The translations under genes and the position numbers were made by a program. DNA of 64,000 nucleotides from Neovahlkampfia damariscottae (taxonomy: Eukaryota; Heterolobosea; Selenaionea; Neovahlkampfiida; Neovahlkampfiidae), in the NCBI GenBank assembly GCA_016618085.1, contig JABLTG010000100.1:1-64000 (forward strand). Reading direction: 5' to 3'. Positions within the stretch are counted from its first letter, which is position 1. Every line of letters starts with the position of its first letter. Shown in pieces: positions 1 to 9,729 of this stretch. The notes beneath the pieces were generated by a model that searched no databases, was not told where the DNA came from, and saw only the letters and a list, made by a program, of their open reading frames with translations.

Positions 1-130
1 CAAGTGTTCGAATACTACTGATTTTTCCTTCATTTGCCCATCGCTTGAGTGTTGAATTGCAAACACCGTACTGTTCTCTAACTTTTTTACTGGTGATATA
101 CTTTTCACTGGATTGATCATTTTTGTTCAT
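1..130 (-). CDS. IS607-like serine recombinase N-terminus (MerR-type HTH), runs off the left edge
   Basis: Only the first 43 residues lie in the window, starting from the ATG at 128-130 on the minus strand. They read as a MerR-like winged helix: KYITSKKVREQYGVCNSTLK, then RWANEGKISSIRTL. The pattern 'YITSK.V...YGV..STL.RWA.EGKI..IRT' is what I know from the DNA-binding head of IS607-family serine recombinases and their giant-virus and eukaryotic relatives. That head is normally followed by a GGHRRY-type wing and a resolvase domain, both outside the window. A TnpB/Fanzor partner often accompanies these genes, but none is recognisable on this side. Another MerR-like HTH protein cannot be excluded. 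Confidence 0.5.
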   Translation of the reverse strand, partial: MNKNDQSSEKYITSKKVREQYGVCNSTLKRWANEGKISSIRTL

Positions 131-205
131 CAACCAGTTTTCTTTATTTACTTGGTGTCTTTTCTACTTTTTCCATCCTTTTATAATTTTTTGGAATTTA
201 AAAAA

Positions 206-430
206 TCCATATATAGTTCATAAATGATTCCCAATGGTCACTTTACAACGGAAAAATCAAATACTCCAATTCAGTCGGTGAATCTGAAAATGTCATCAAT
301 AGAACATTAAACATAATTTTTCGTCCTGATCCAAAAAATCACATAAAAGATCTAGAAATCATGCAATTGATTCAAAATCAAAGAAAGGAATTGATGTACG
401 TACTTACTAAAATAAAAAATTTAATTTAAA
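206..430 (+). other. possible terminal exon of an unidentified plus-strand gene
   Basis: After an acceptor-like TATATAG near 200, one frame stays open from the TTCATAAATGATTCCC region to a TAA near 430. It reads as plausible protein (NDSQWSLYNGKIKYSNSVGE, later RPDPKNHIKDLEIMQLIQNQ). No start codon or upstream exon was found. A second frame with an ATG at 224 gives only 28 residues. No family was recognised. It may be an exon remnant or simply non-coding. Confidence 0.2.
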
Positions 431-463
431 TAATTTCACATTTTCATCATACTACAATGGTAT

Positions 464-1048
464 CTAATGATGATATTTTTTACATCCTTTGCAAGGACAT
501 TGTTGAAAATCACAGATATTATCTACAATCCAACTTCTAAATTCCACCCATTTTCTGTTTCTTTTTGATTTGTGTTGATGACATGTTTTACAAACTTTTG
601 GTTTTGTTCCTCTTCTGATATTATATTTACATAAACCAAAAATACCAAGAGAACAAGTTCCATCAATTCCTTCAAAATGTTCAATAAACTGTGAAACCAA
701 ATTAACATAAGTATCTAAGTCTTCTGAATTGATATCTTGAAACTCAGTTTTGAGTAGGTCCAAATAGTTGTATAATTTTGTTTTAGTTTCTTTGTCAATT
801 GTAAATTCTCCTAATTCTCTTCCTAATTCTCTTTCTAGTAAACATCTCATTTTATTTTGATTTCCTACAAGCACTTTAATGACACTTTGTTGAGTCTCTA
901 TTTTTGTTTTTTTTGGTTTTGGTGTTTTAAATTCATGAATTATTTCTTGAAGGTGAAAGTCAACAAATAAAAAGTCATTATAGCAAAGGTTTCTCTGACA
1001 AGTTTCGGTAATGGTGGATGGTTTGATTATTTTTTCTGCGAGTTGCAT
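464..1048 (-). CDS. hypothetical protein with C-terminal Cys/His cluster
   Basis: A single open frame of 194 residues from an ATG at 1046-1048. The first half is charged and helical-looking. The C-terminal third carries cysteine pairs (CKTCHQHKSKR, then CPCKGCKKYHH at the very end) that could bind zinc. No family was recognised. A CCAAT element at 1126-1130 lies about 80 bases upstream of the start, as for most genes here. The short basic, Cys-rich tail recalls nucleic-acid-binding modules, but that is inference. Confidence 0.45.
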   Translation of the reverse strand: MQLAEKIIKPSTITETCQRNLCYNDFLFVDFHLQEIIHEFKTPKPKKTKIETQQSVIKVLVGNQNKMRCLLERELGRELGEFTIDKETKTKLYNYLDLLKTEFQDINSEDLDTYVNLVSQFIEHFEGIDGTCSLGIFGLCKYNIRRGTKPKVCKTCHQHKSKRNRKWVEFRSWIVDNICDFQQCPCKGCKKYHH

Positions 1049-1224
1049 ATCTGACAGTGTTGGGTTGTATGTTTTTTTGAAGAAATTGTTTTCTATTTAT
1101 ATGTTCTTTCTTCTACATTCAACCACCAATGAAAATTTGGAAAATTTCAAAATTTGGTGGAAATTAAAAAGCTCCAGAAAACTTGAAAAAAAAGATGTCA
1201 CAATAATAATGAAACCCTGCCAAT

Positions 1225-1803
1225 TTAATCATCAACAAAGCGATATTCCATATTTTCGCTTTGAAAACAAGTAAAATTAACATTATGCAGTCCAGCCATA
1301 AAATACCCAAAAGAACAAGCATTAAATTTTGAGGTAAAAGAATAAATGAAATCTGAATTGTTAATTTGTGTTGAACATTTCGCTTTTGATTCCAATCACC
1401 GATAGAATTTATCCAATTGTGTGGACTTGCACCTGAATTGTCTCCATTGAAATGAAAGCAAACATACCAAGGATCAATTAACTTTTTGATTAATGGATTT
1501 TTGTTTAAAAAATCTTCCCATTGCAAATAAAAGTTGTCATAAGTTTGAACAGATAATTTTTTTGAATTTTTTAAATCAATAGAGCCTCTGCATTTCATTT
1601 TTTCAATAATATTTTCTCTTTCTTTTTTTCGTCCATTTCGCCCATGTTTTTTTTGAAATATCTTTGATACTATCGTAAAGTTCATCAGCTGTTATTGTAG
1701 GTTGCACATAAGGAGGACAACTTTCTTCAAGTTCTGGTTCAATAAAAATTCTTTTTTTGTTTGAAGAAACTTCAGTTTTCATCACAAATAAAGTCACAGG
1801 CAT
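1225..1803 (-). CDS. hypothetical protein, three exons
   Basis: My model joins 1803..1671, 1621..1400 and 1352..1225 on the minus strand, about 160 residues. The introns (49 and 47 nt) have GT-AG ends and restore one frame through three otherwise unconnected open frames. The product includes DPWYVCFHFNGDNSGASPHN and ends MEYRFVDD. It is acidic at the N-terminus and has no recognised domain. The open frame extends further upstream but only with a TTG, so I chose the first ATG. An ATTGG element near 1875 is about 70 bases upstream. The exon joins are inferred from frame alone and are less certain than those of conserved genes. Confidence 0.4.
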
Positions 1804-1901
1804 GGAAACTTGAATAACCAACAGACATTGAATTCTTTCCTTTTTGGACTCGGAAAATTTGTTATTAATAGCAACCAATGACAAACAAATCTAATTGACC
1901 A

Positions 1902-2693
1902 ATGAACAACTTAAGTGTTTTTTCTTCAAAGGCAACAAGACATGACGAATTTATTTTAAAAATCTTTGGAATAAAAGATATTAAAACAGAAAATAAAACA
2001 TCTTTCATCACCCATGAAATAATGACGAAATATTATACCTCAAACATTAACGTACATTGGATTGGAATCTTTGAAGAAAAAGAAGAAAACCATGATGACA
2101 TCATTTCAAATTCACAATCTTGTATTTTGATCATCGAAGATTATAAAGATTTCAATGCTTTAAAGAAATATTACTACAATTTACTCTCAAAAGATAAATC
2201 ATTTGATTCTTCCATGTTCGTACTTGTTGATAATAATTTTGAAAAAGAAGAATTTGAAACAATGTTCACTTGGAGTAATGAAGAAGGTCTTGAGTTTATA
2301 GATTTCAATGAAGAACCAACAGAAGAAAAAGTTGAAAGAAGAAATAAAGTAGGTATTGATAGATTACATGAAGTTTTGGAATGTACAATTTGGCCAGAAA
2401 CAAAGAAACCAGAAAAAAACGAAGTTAAAAAAATAGAAGAAAAACAAATCACATTTGATGAAAATTTTTTTAAGAATATGATTCATGAACTCGAAAATGA
2501 AGAACCAAAAGATGAATTCGAAAAAGAAATGGATCAAATGGATAAACTATTTCAAGAAATGGTAGATTTGAAAATGCATGGTGGAGATTTAAATCATGAA
2601 GTTAGAAAAGAAAAAGCTGCAAAATTAGCTATGAATTTATTTTCAATGCTTGAGGAACAAGAAGTGAATGAAGAAGAGGAAGATGAAAATTGA
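1902..2693 (+). CDS. AAGAB: alpha/gamma-adaptin-binding protein p34 (AAGAB/Irc6-like)
   Basis: Single-exon protein of 263 residues. AAGAB is a cytosolic chaperone that binds adaptin subunits during assembly of AP1 and AP2 clathrin adaptors. The N-terminal ~150 residues have the alternating strand/helix character of its degenerate Ras-like domain, including a strand ending in ILIIEDYKDF. The most diagnostic parts are IDRLHEVLECTIWP, matching the family's 'GV.RV.EAL..H.WP', and the C-terminal helix DQMDKLFQEMVDLKMHGGDL followed by RKEKAAKLAMNL, matching 'F..L...K..A..LP...R...AEKVA.AF'. The length fits (human protein about 315 residues). The start codon overlaps a GACCAAT element at 1897-1903, so the mRNA leader must be very short or initiation lies slightly downstream. 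Confidence 0.75.
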   Translation: MNNLSVFSSKATRHDEFILKIFGIKDIKTENKTSFITHEIMTKYYTSNINVHWIGIFEEKEENHDDIISNSQSCILIIEDYKDFNALKKYYYNLLSKDKSFDSSMFVLVDNNFEKEEFETMFTWSNEEGLEFIDFNEEPTEEKVERRNKVGIDRLHEVLECTIWPETKKPEKNEVKKIEEKQITFDENFFKNMIHELENEEPKDEFEKEMDQMDKLFQEMVDLKMHGGDLNHEVRKEKAAKLAMNLFSMLEEQEVNEEEEDEN

Positions 2694-2849
2694 ATAAATT
2701 AATAGAATGTTGGATTATTTTTAGAAAAATATAGAAGCTTCCATTGTTAACATTTGAGGTTCTAAACGATGTTGATTGGACAAAAAAAACAATAAAATTA
2801 GAATGTTCAAGTGCAGAATATCAAATCAAACAAAACACCAACACAACAA

Positions 2850-3434
2850 ATGTCTTTCAATTATTCCCAACTTCAAGATGAACAAGTATATGTACAACAA
2901 CCACAATTCCAACAACCACAAGTAAATGTTCAACAACCACAACAATTCTATCCACAACAACCACAAGTTGTCTATGTACAAAATTCTCAACAACCAAATT
3001 TCACACAACAATATTATCATCAATCAAAAGAATTTGAATATCCACAACAATCATCACAATCTCAAAATGCTATCCCTGTAAATCCAATGAATCCACAACA
3101 AACAAATTTTCAAAGTCCACAACTTTCAAGAACAACTGTAATTTTTATCTTAAGTGCAATATTTCCTGGTTTAGGACATATTGTCCTTGGTCAACTTTAC
3201 AAAGGACTTTTTATTGTTTTATTATGGATTGTTTCATTGTACGCATTTGCTTCTTTGATTCCTCTTACTGGAGGAATGATTTTATTTGCTTCTCCTTTCG
3301 TTCTTTCATTTATTTGGTTCTTTGCTACAATTGATTCATCTCTTACTCAAAAAAAATTCGAAAGTGGTGAAGCTATTCTTCAAGAAGTCAAAATTACAAA
3401 AGAGCAATTAGAATTATTGAATCAACAAAAATAA
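2850..3434 (+). CDS. Gln/Pro-rich protein with C-terminal TM2-like membrane hairpin
   Basis: About 194 residues. Residues 1-100 are a low-complexity tail of repeated QQPQ, YVQQPQ and QNSQQP units, probably disordered and cytosolic. Residues ~105-165 contain two hydrophobic segments separated by a short turn: a first segment beginning VIFILSAIFPGLGHIVLGQ, then YKGLFIVLLWIVSLYAF, then a third stretch ILFASPFVLSFIWFFATID. The 'PGLGH..LGQ..KG' signature resembles TM2-domain and related two-helix proteins. A C-terminal ~35-residue charged tail follows. I chose the ATG at 2850 because the open frame upstream begins only with GTG. A TGATTGG element at 2773-2779 lies upstream. The function is unknown. 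Confidence 0.6.
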   Translation: MSFNYSQLQDEQVYVQQPQFQQPQVNVQQPQQFYPQQPQVVYVQNSQQPNFTQQYYHQSKEFEYPQQSSQSQNAIPVNPMNPQQTNFQSPQLSRTTVIFILSAIFPGLGHIVLGQLYKGLFIVLLWIVSLYAFASLIPLTGGMILFASPFVLSFIWFFATIDSSLTQKKFESGEAILQEVKITKEQLELLNQQK

Positions 3435-3635
3435 AATAAAAATTAATCTGCTTTATTGACGACCACTGTTGGAGAATTCCTTTCCCAAAAAAATTTCACT
3501 TTCATTTTGATTTGACCAATCATTCCCACTCAAAAAAAAAAGAAAACAAAATTAATTTTAATTTGGAAATCAAATATTATTATAGATGAAAGATTCTTCT
3601 TTTATTCGTTCCAAAACAATAATCCAATCAAAACG

Positions 3636-6471
3636 ATGAACTTCTTTAAGTCAAAAAAGCCACCAAGATGCTTTGAAAGAAACATCGAGGAAATGGTGGA
3701 AGAAGAAAAACAACTCTTTCAAAATGAATTTGATGGTGTACCGATGAATTTAGAAATTTCTGTGTCAGTTTTAGAAAAACAAGATTTCAAACAAGGTTTT
3801 GAAGAAAAAAAAACATTAAAAAATAAAAACAGGTTTATTTCGTATCTCAGGAAATGCAAATATAATTAAACAATGGATGGCAAAATGTGATTCAAACGAA
3901 ATAAAAAAATCTCATGTTGAGAGTTTAAAAAAAGAATTAGAAAAAGAGGTAAAAACAACAGAAGGACAATATGCTATTGCTGGGTTTATGAAAAAATATT
4001 TATTAACACTACCAAATCCTGTTATAAATTTTCAAATGTTTCCAAAATTCGTCTCAAGTTAGTCACTCACTTTTTTTTAACAAATAAAAAAAAACTTAGT
4101 TTGTGAAATGGAAGACAATGACAAGAGAATAAATACTTTAAGAGAATGTGTGAATGAACTATCAACTATAAGAAAAAAAACTGTCAAAAGGTTACTGGGT
4201 TTATTTAAAAAAATTAGTTTGGAAGCTGAAAAGAACCAGATGCATGCTGAAAATTTAGGTAAAAAGTTTTTTTTTTTTTTTAAATATTTCTAGCTACTGC
4301 CGTAGGTCCTTCAATTCTAAGAAATAGAGATATGTCCACAATGGCAGGATTTCAATCTTTAAAAAATGCCCAATTTTGTTTTACGACCATGATTTTAAAT
4401 TATGAATACATTTTTCAGGTAAGAAGTTTTTTAGTCATTTATGAGTTGTTTTTAGGATGTTGGTTCAAGTGAAAGTCCAACTGATAATGTTGAAGTGGAA
4501 CATCAAATGGATGAAATTATTCAATCACCAAAAGTTCCAAAAACACCTTTGAAATCAAAAGAATCACAAAAAGATTTGAAGATTTATCTGGATATGCAAA
4601 AAGATGCTGAAACTTCTTCTGAAATGTCAAAAGTAAATTCAAAACCAAAACCACCCAAACCTGGAAAAAAAAAAGGACCTCCTAAAATTGGAGGACCTAC
4701 TTTAGTTACTTCAACACAAAATTTAGATGAAATAAAAATGGTTGATAAAACTGCAATTCAAGAAACTCATTCAACCAATGAGGAAACACATCAAGAACCA
4801 CAAAAAGGTGTTTTTTTTAAAAAGTTATTTGGAAAGAATCAAGACAATTATCATTCAGATTGGCCAAATCCAGATGCTGAAATTGGAGCACCTTCAAATT
4901 TCTCTCATGATGATCATGCTGATATTGATAGCACCGGAAGTGTAGTTTACAAAGGTAAAAATGAACATTTAGAAAGATCAGTTAAAGCATTATCAAGACC
5001 TTTACCACCTCCAAAACAGAATGTAAAAATTCCAAAAGTGGAAGTTGAATTGGATGAAGAAGAAAGAAAAAGTCAAGTGAATACACCTGTTGATTTACCT
5101 CATGAAGAAGAAGAAGAATTTGAATCTCCATCAAGAAGTCCACCAAAAACACCAAGACAAATGGAAGAACAAGAAGATTCAAATGATATATTATCAAGAT
5201 TAAAAAATCAATTTGCACAAAAAAAACATGAAGAAGAAGATGAAGAAGAAGAAGAATATCATGAAGATGAAGTTCATGAAGAAGAAAAACAAGATGGATA
5301 TAAACCAGATCCTGAGATTGAAAAACCAAAATCAAGTCAAAATCAAAGACCAAGTTACATGATGGATGAATTAAAAAATAAAATGGAAGCACCAAAGAAC
5401 AAACCTAGACCTCCTTCTCAATATGAAAAACCAAAACTTATTAGTCGACTGAGTGATGCTGATGAAGAAGAAGAAGAAATTTTTGTTGAAAAGAAACCTC
5501 CAACACCACAAAATTTGATGATGGATGAATTGAAAAATAGATTTCCTGTTGGTTCTGATGTAAAACTTAATGAACAAAACTCAAAACCAAAAAGACCAAT
5601 TCCTAGCAGTACACCACCTCCTCTAAAAGAAGACAATGAAAAAATGGTGAAAAAACCACAAAGAAAGGATACAGCAACTTCTGTAACTCTTGGACAAAAA
5701 CCATTTTCTATTGACACATGGAATGAAAATGTTGATTTCAAAAAACCTCTTGAAAAGAGAAAGTCTCAAAATATGATGAATGAATTGAAGAATAAATTAC
5801 CAAAGGATGAAAATAAAACTGAATTGAAAAGACCAAAGCCACCAACAAATACTTCATCTTTAGATAAACCACAAAATTCAGATGTTAAATTACCAAGACC
5901 TCCTTCATTTTCTTCAAGAAATAGTTCTTCATCAACACCAAAAAGACCATTGCCAAAAGATACAGAACCTCCTTCACCACAAATCAAACCATTTAGGGAA
6001 CCAGGAACACCAATCAAACCACCAAAACCAACATTTGAAATTGAAACGAAACCAAATGCTCCAAGAAGAACTTCACCAAAAGAAGAACCACCTTCACCAA
6101 AACAAGTACCAAAAGTACCACGTAAAGATAATTCTCTCAATCATTTTGAAGATCATACTATCAATTCATCGTTGCCACTTGATTTGAGATCGAGTCTGTC
6201 TTCAAAAAAACCACATCCTCCTTCAGTTGAAAAATCAAAACCACTTCCACCAAAAGGTGAAAAAGTTACTAAACCACCTCCTCCAAAAGGTGAGAAATCA
6301 AAACCACCTCCACCAAAAGGTGAAAAAGTTAAACTTCCACCAAAAGGTAATAAAGTTAAACCTCCACCACCAAAGGGAGAAAAGATGAAACCACCTCCAC
6401 CAAAAGGAGAACGACCTTCAAAACCTAATGGTCCAAAAAAACCAAAACCAACTTCAGAGGAAGTGAAATAA
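3636..6471 (+). CDS. RhoGAP protein with long proline-rich, repeat-bearing tail
   Basis: Five exons: 3636..3795, 3833..4057, 4100..4258, 4294..4418 and 4456..6471 (894 residues; introns 37, 42, 35 and 37 nt). Residues ~20-220 form a RhoGAP domain, which stimulates GTP hydrolysis by Rho-family GTPases. Visible signatures are GLFRISGNANIIKQW with the catalytic arginine finger, YAIAGFMKKYLLTLPNPVI, and NLATAVGPSILRNRDM. The remaining ~670 residues are disordered. They contain four spaced copies of a motif close to MMDELKN[KR], each followed by Lys/Arg-Pro stretches, and end in about six KPPPPKGEK-type repeats that look like SH3 or profilin ligands. A regulator of actin at membranes is a natural inference. 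CCAATCA at 3624-3630 lies 5 bases before the ATG. Confidence 0.85.
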
Positions 6472-6566
6472 CTTAAAAAAAAATATGTTACATTATTTAT
6501 TAAACTTATGAATAAATTTTATGGGATTTTTAATTCAACCAATCAAACATAATTTAACTGAATTCG

Positions 6567-7446
6567 ATGATGAATGAAGAGTTGATTTTTGAAAAAATAT
6601 TGATAAACAATCGTGATTTGAAATCTTGTTTTATTTTGTGTCATGATTCCAAAAATCAAAAGGCTATTTTAATTTTGAATAAATTAACATTCTCTGAAGA
6701 TCAAATAAAGAAAATTTTATCAAAAGAAACAAAAAAGGAAACAGTTCAGGACAATGAAAAATACTCAAAACATAAAATATTTTATAAAGAAGAAATTGTG
6801 GACTCAAATTTGATTTATCCTGCCTCTGAAAAAGAAATTTTAAAATATTCACCTCAAAACTATTTTTATTTCAAAGAGGATTCTTTGACTTATGAAAATG
6901 TTGTTAAACCTTATATTGATGAAAATAGTAAAGTGTTGTGGATTGAAAATTTGATTAATAAAACATCAAAAGAAGAAATCTTATTTGAAAATGAAAACTT
7001 CATTTTATGCCCAAATCCAAAATGGAACCAGAATGATATCGAAGAATTAAATTGTTTATTAGTTATAAAAGATTCTACTATTAAATCTGTAAGAGATTTA
7101 AATTCATATAAATTGGTTGAAAACATGCAAACAGAAACCATGAAATTTTTGAATTCTCGATTCAATGCATCTTCATCAAAAATCATTGGATATATTCATT
7201 ATTTGCCAACTTATTGGCATTTTCACATTCATTTTTCATCAATATCATCTCCAATTTTTGGTAGAGATCAATGTATTGGGAAAGCCATACTGTTAAGTAA
7301 ACATAAAAAATAATTCACCGCCTCAAGATGACATTATCCAAAATTTAAAATTGAAAAGTGATTATTACAAAGATACAACTTTAATCTATACCATAGGTGA
7401 ATTTCACCCATTATTTCAAATTTTGAAAGATAAAAATTTATTATGA
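6567..7446 (+). CDS. DCPS: scavenger mRNA decapping enzyme DcpS
   Basis: Two exons, 6567..7296 and 7328..7446 (282 residues; 31-nt intron). DcpS hydrolyses the m7GpppN cap left after 3'-5' mRNA decay. The HIT-type catalytic triad is clear: IHYLPTYWHFHIHFSSIS near residue 205, with alternating histidines in the family's own 'LPSY.H.H.H' setting. The second exon supplies the C-terminal family block: NDIIQNLKLKSDYYKDTTLI, then YTIGEFHPLFQIL. The N-terminal half matches the DcpS swapped dimer domain in length. The HIT protein family has other members, but the length and C-terminus favour DcpS. A second ATG directly follows the first. CCAATCA at 6539-6545 lies upstream. Confidence 0.85.
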
Positions 7447-7451
7447 AAATT

Positions 7452-9678
7452 TTATGTTCCATAACGATGACGATATGAAATTGAAGGAAGACTTAATTCA
7501 ATATCTTTCTTTGGTTTATAAACTAAAAGACATTGATTTTCTTTAATTAATTGACTACATAAACAAACACCTTTTGGAAGATCTGTGATTTCTGAATTCG
7601 TTCCTAGAAACATTCTCATTGCGTCACATTTCACAATGTCATATTCAGTTGGAATAATATCTAAAATTGGAAAAGCTGTTGATAATCTAACTGCTGTTAT
7701 TTTTCCTTCTTTTTGTAGAGTGTATGTAATCAAAGTATTTCCTTCCCTTAAAATTGAAAATTGGTCATCGTTGATTGATGCAATTTTATAAATTTGATGA
7801 TTTCCGATGGATGAATCTATCAATGGATTCTTTTCATATGCTTCTTTTGTTAAATCATAAACGTAGACATCCGAATTGAAACAAATTATTAACAAATTAT
7901 TTTGAGTTTTCATTGATTGGATTGAATTTAAAGTTGTTTCTCTTTTTTTATCATTAACATAAAATATTTTTTCTAATTTTTTCTCTTCAATGTTATAAAC
8001 TTGAATTCTATTGGATAATGAGGCAACTATTAAATTTTTTGAATTTGAGGTAAATTCAACTTTATGACCTGGCTCAATAACATCAGTTAAATCAATTTCA
8101 TCAGAAATTTGATCTCCATTGATTCTATAAAGTTTGACAAAATCAATACCAACAACAGCAATAAATTCTCCATTTGAAGAAATTGAGAAATCAGAAAAAT
8201 TCCATCCATTTTCACTCTTTGGTTCAAAAGAAACAAGTAATGATGGAGATTTTGAAATTTCAGCCGTTTTTTCGGCAAATGAGATTTCAGTGCTTGGTAA
8301 TCTCGTCAAATACAAACGATTATCATTGTCAGTTAGTAAAATCAAATTTGAATTGTTTGAGTATCTTATGATTTCATTAGATACAAAGTTTTCAGATCGA
8401 ATTAAACTATTTTCATTTCTATTGATTCCAAATTTTGAAAGATAAATCAAACTACCATCAACACCACCTGAAATAATACCTCCATTAAAATATTGTAAAT
8501 GATAAATATCATGGAAATGAGGGTTTTTCTTTGAAGTAAATTCCCATTTTCTATTTTTCAATTTTGAAAATAATATAATTATTCCATCTGTACCTGCTAC
8601 AAAAATTTGATCATTTCTTTCGTTTGTTGTCATTGATAAAACATCATTCTTGAGTGATGATCTTAAAGTTTGAATAATCACACCATGAACTGAATCACAA
8701 AAATGAATGTTTCCTGATGAATCTCCAACAACCAATGTTGAATCACTAAAAAGTCAGATTTCTATAATAATTTCAAACTTGAGATGTAATATAGACCAAA
8801 CTATACCAGTTTCAATTGAAATTTTGTATTTCATTTCATAGGAATTCGTATCATAACAATATGCTCCTGTTAATCCACCAACAAAAATTCTTGTTCCATC
8901 TGAGTTAAAAGTTGAACATAATAATCTATTTCCTTCATATTCAGAAACTAAATGGTTATAATTGTTAATTCTGTTTTACTATGTTCCACATTTGGCACTT
9001 TCTCAACTTTTGTGAGTCCAAATATTTTTATAAATTTTAAATCTTTGTCAAGAAGTAAAATTTTTCCATTTTCAGTTGTACAAGCAATATGATTTTCATA
9101 ATTAGACATTGACCAAATTGCACCTCCAAATGAATTACTTGTTTTCTATTTGGAAAAAATTAACTTTTTTTTAAAGAAATACTTTTGGTGATAATGTTTC
9201 AAGGTCCCATTCTGTAACAACTCCATGAAGCCCAGCTGTATAAAATCTTTCTTTTTTATCAAAATTTAACCATAGCATTCCATGAACAGTTGTTTCTTTT
9301 CTTCCAGGAATAGTCTTTTGAAAAAAAATTAATAGAGTGAATATAAACCTTGAAAGGAAACCATTGTTTTACCTTTACATTCCAAAATTGAATTTCTCCA
9401 TTGAATCTAGCAATTGCCAAAATTGTTTTTTTTTTATTCAAACACATTGATTGAATTCCTTGATATTTATAATTTTTGAAATTGAATTTATGTAAAGCAA
9501 CATCATGAGAGTGAGTCACTTTTTGTTTTTTATTTGAAACTTCATTTTCTTCTCTTTTTGTTTTGTTGAATTTTGAAGTGTTCATTACTTTTTTGACTGA
9601 TTTTTCATTTTCATTTTCATTGATTTTCATATTGTTTTGTGAAGTTAGAGCATCCACTGGCGCCACTTTGTCTTTCAT
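7452..9678 (-). CDS. UTP4: UTP4/Cirhin, WD40 protein of the small-subunit processome
   Basis: Five exons: 9678..9349, 9314..9183, 9145..8980, 8947..8779 and 8745..7452 (696 residues, as in human Cirhin; introns 32-37 nt). UTP4 is part of the t-UTP/UTPA complex needed for early 18S rRNA processing in the nucleolus. After a basic ~70-residue leader, the family's first repeat is evident (HKFNFKNYKYQGIQSMCLNK, then FNGEIQFWNV). Further matches are TAGLHGVVTEWDLETL, IWSMSNYENHIACTTENGKI and DSTLVVGDSSGNIHFCDSVH, and the protein ends RHRYGT like known UTP4s. Fourteen WD40 blades in two propellers are expected. It is divergent from the kelch-BTB gene and shares the TGATTGGTCA element at 9704-9713. 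Confidence 0.85.
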
Positions 9679-9703
9679 TTTTTGTTGCAATGAAAACGAA
9701 AGA

Positions 9704-9713
9704 TGATTGGTCA
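9704..9713. promoter_or_regulatory. shared CCAAT element between divergent UTP4 and kelch-BTB genes
   Basis: The sequence TGATTGGTCA lies 26 bases before the UTP4 ATG (minus) and 17 bases before the kelch-BTB ATG at 9730 (plus). It is the only shared candidate in this 50-base divergent interval and matches the element seen before other genes in the window. Confidence 0.5.
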
Positions 9714-9729
9714 ACTCTGTTCTAAAGAA

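Noticed and set aside
4982-6187. Several long antisense and alternate-frame open frames across the RhoGAP tail
   Set aside because: They mirror the low-complexity GAA/CCA repeats of the real gene, encode Leu/Phe-rich or His/Gln-rich junk and have no conserved motif.
5900-6430. Proline-codon repeats considered as a minisatellite or CRISPR-like array
   Set aside because: Repeat units vary in length, stay in the coding frame and encode KPPPPKGEK-type units; there are no unique spacers.
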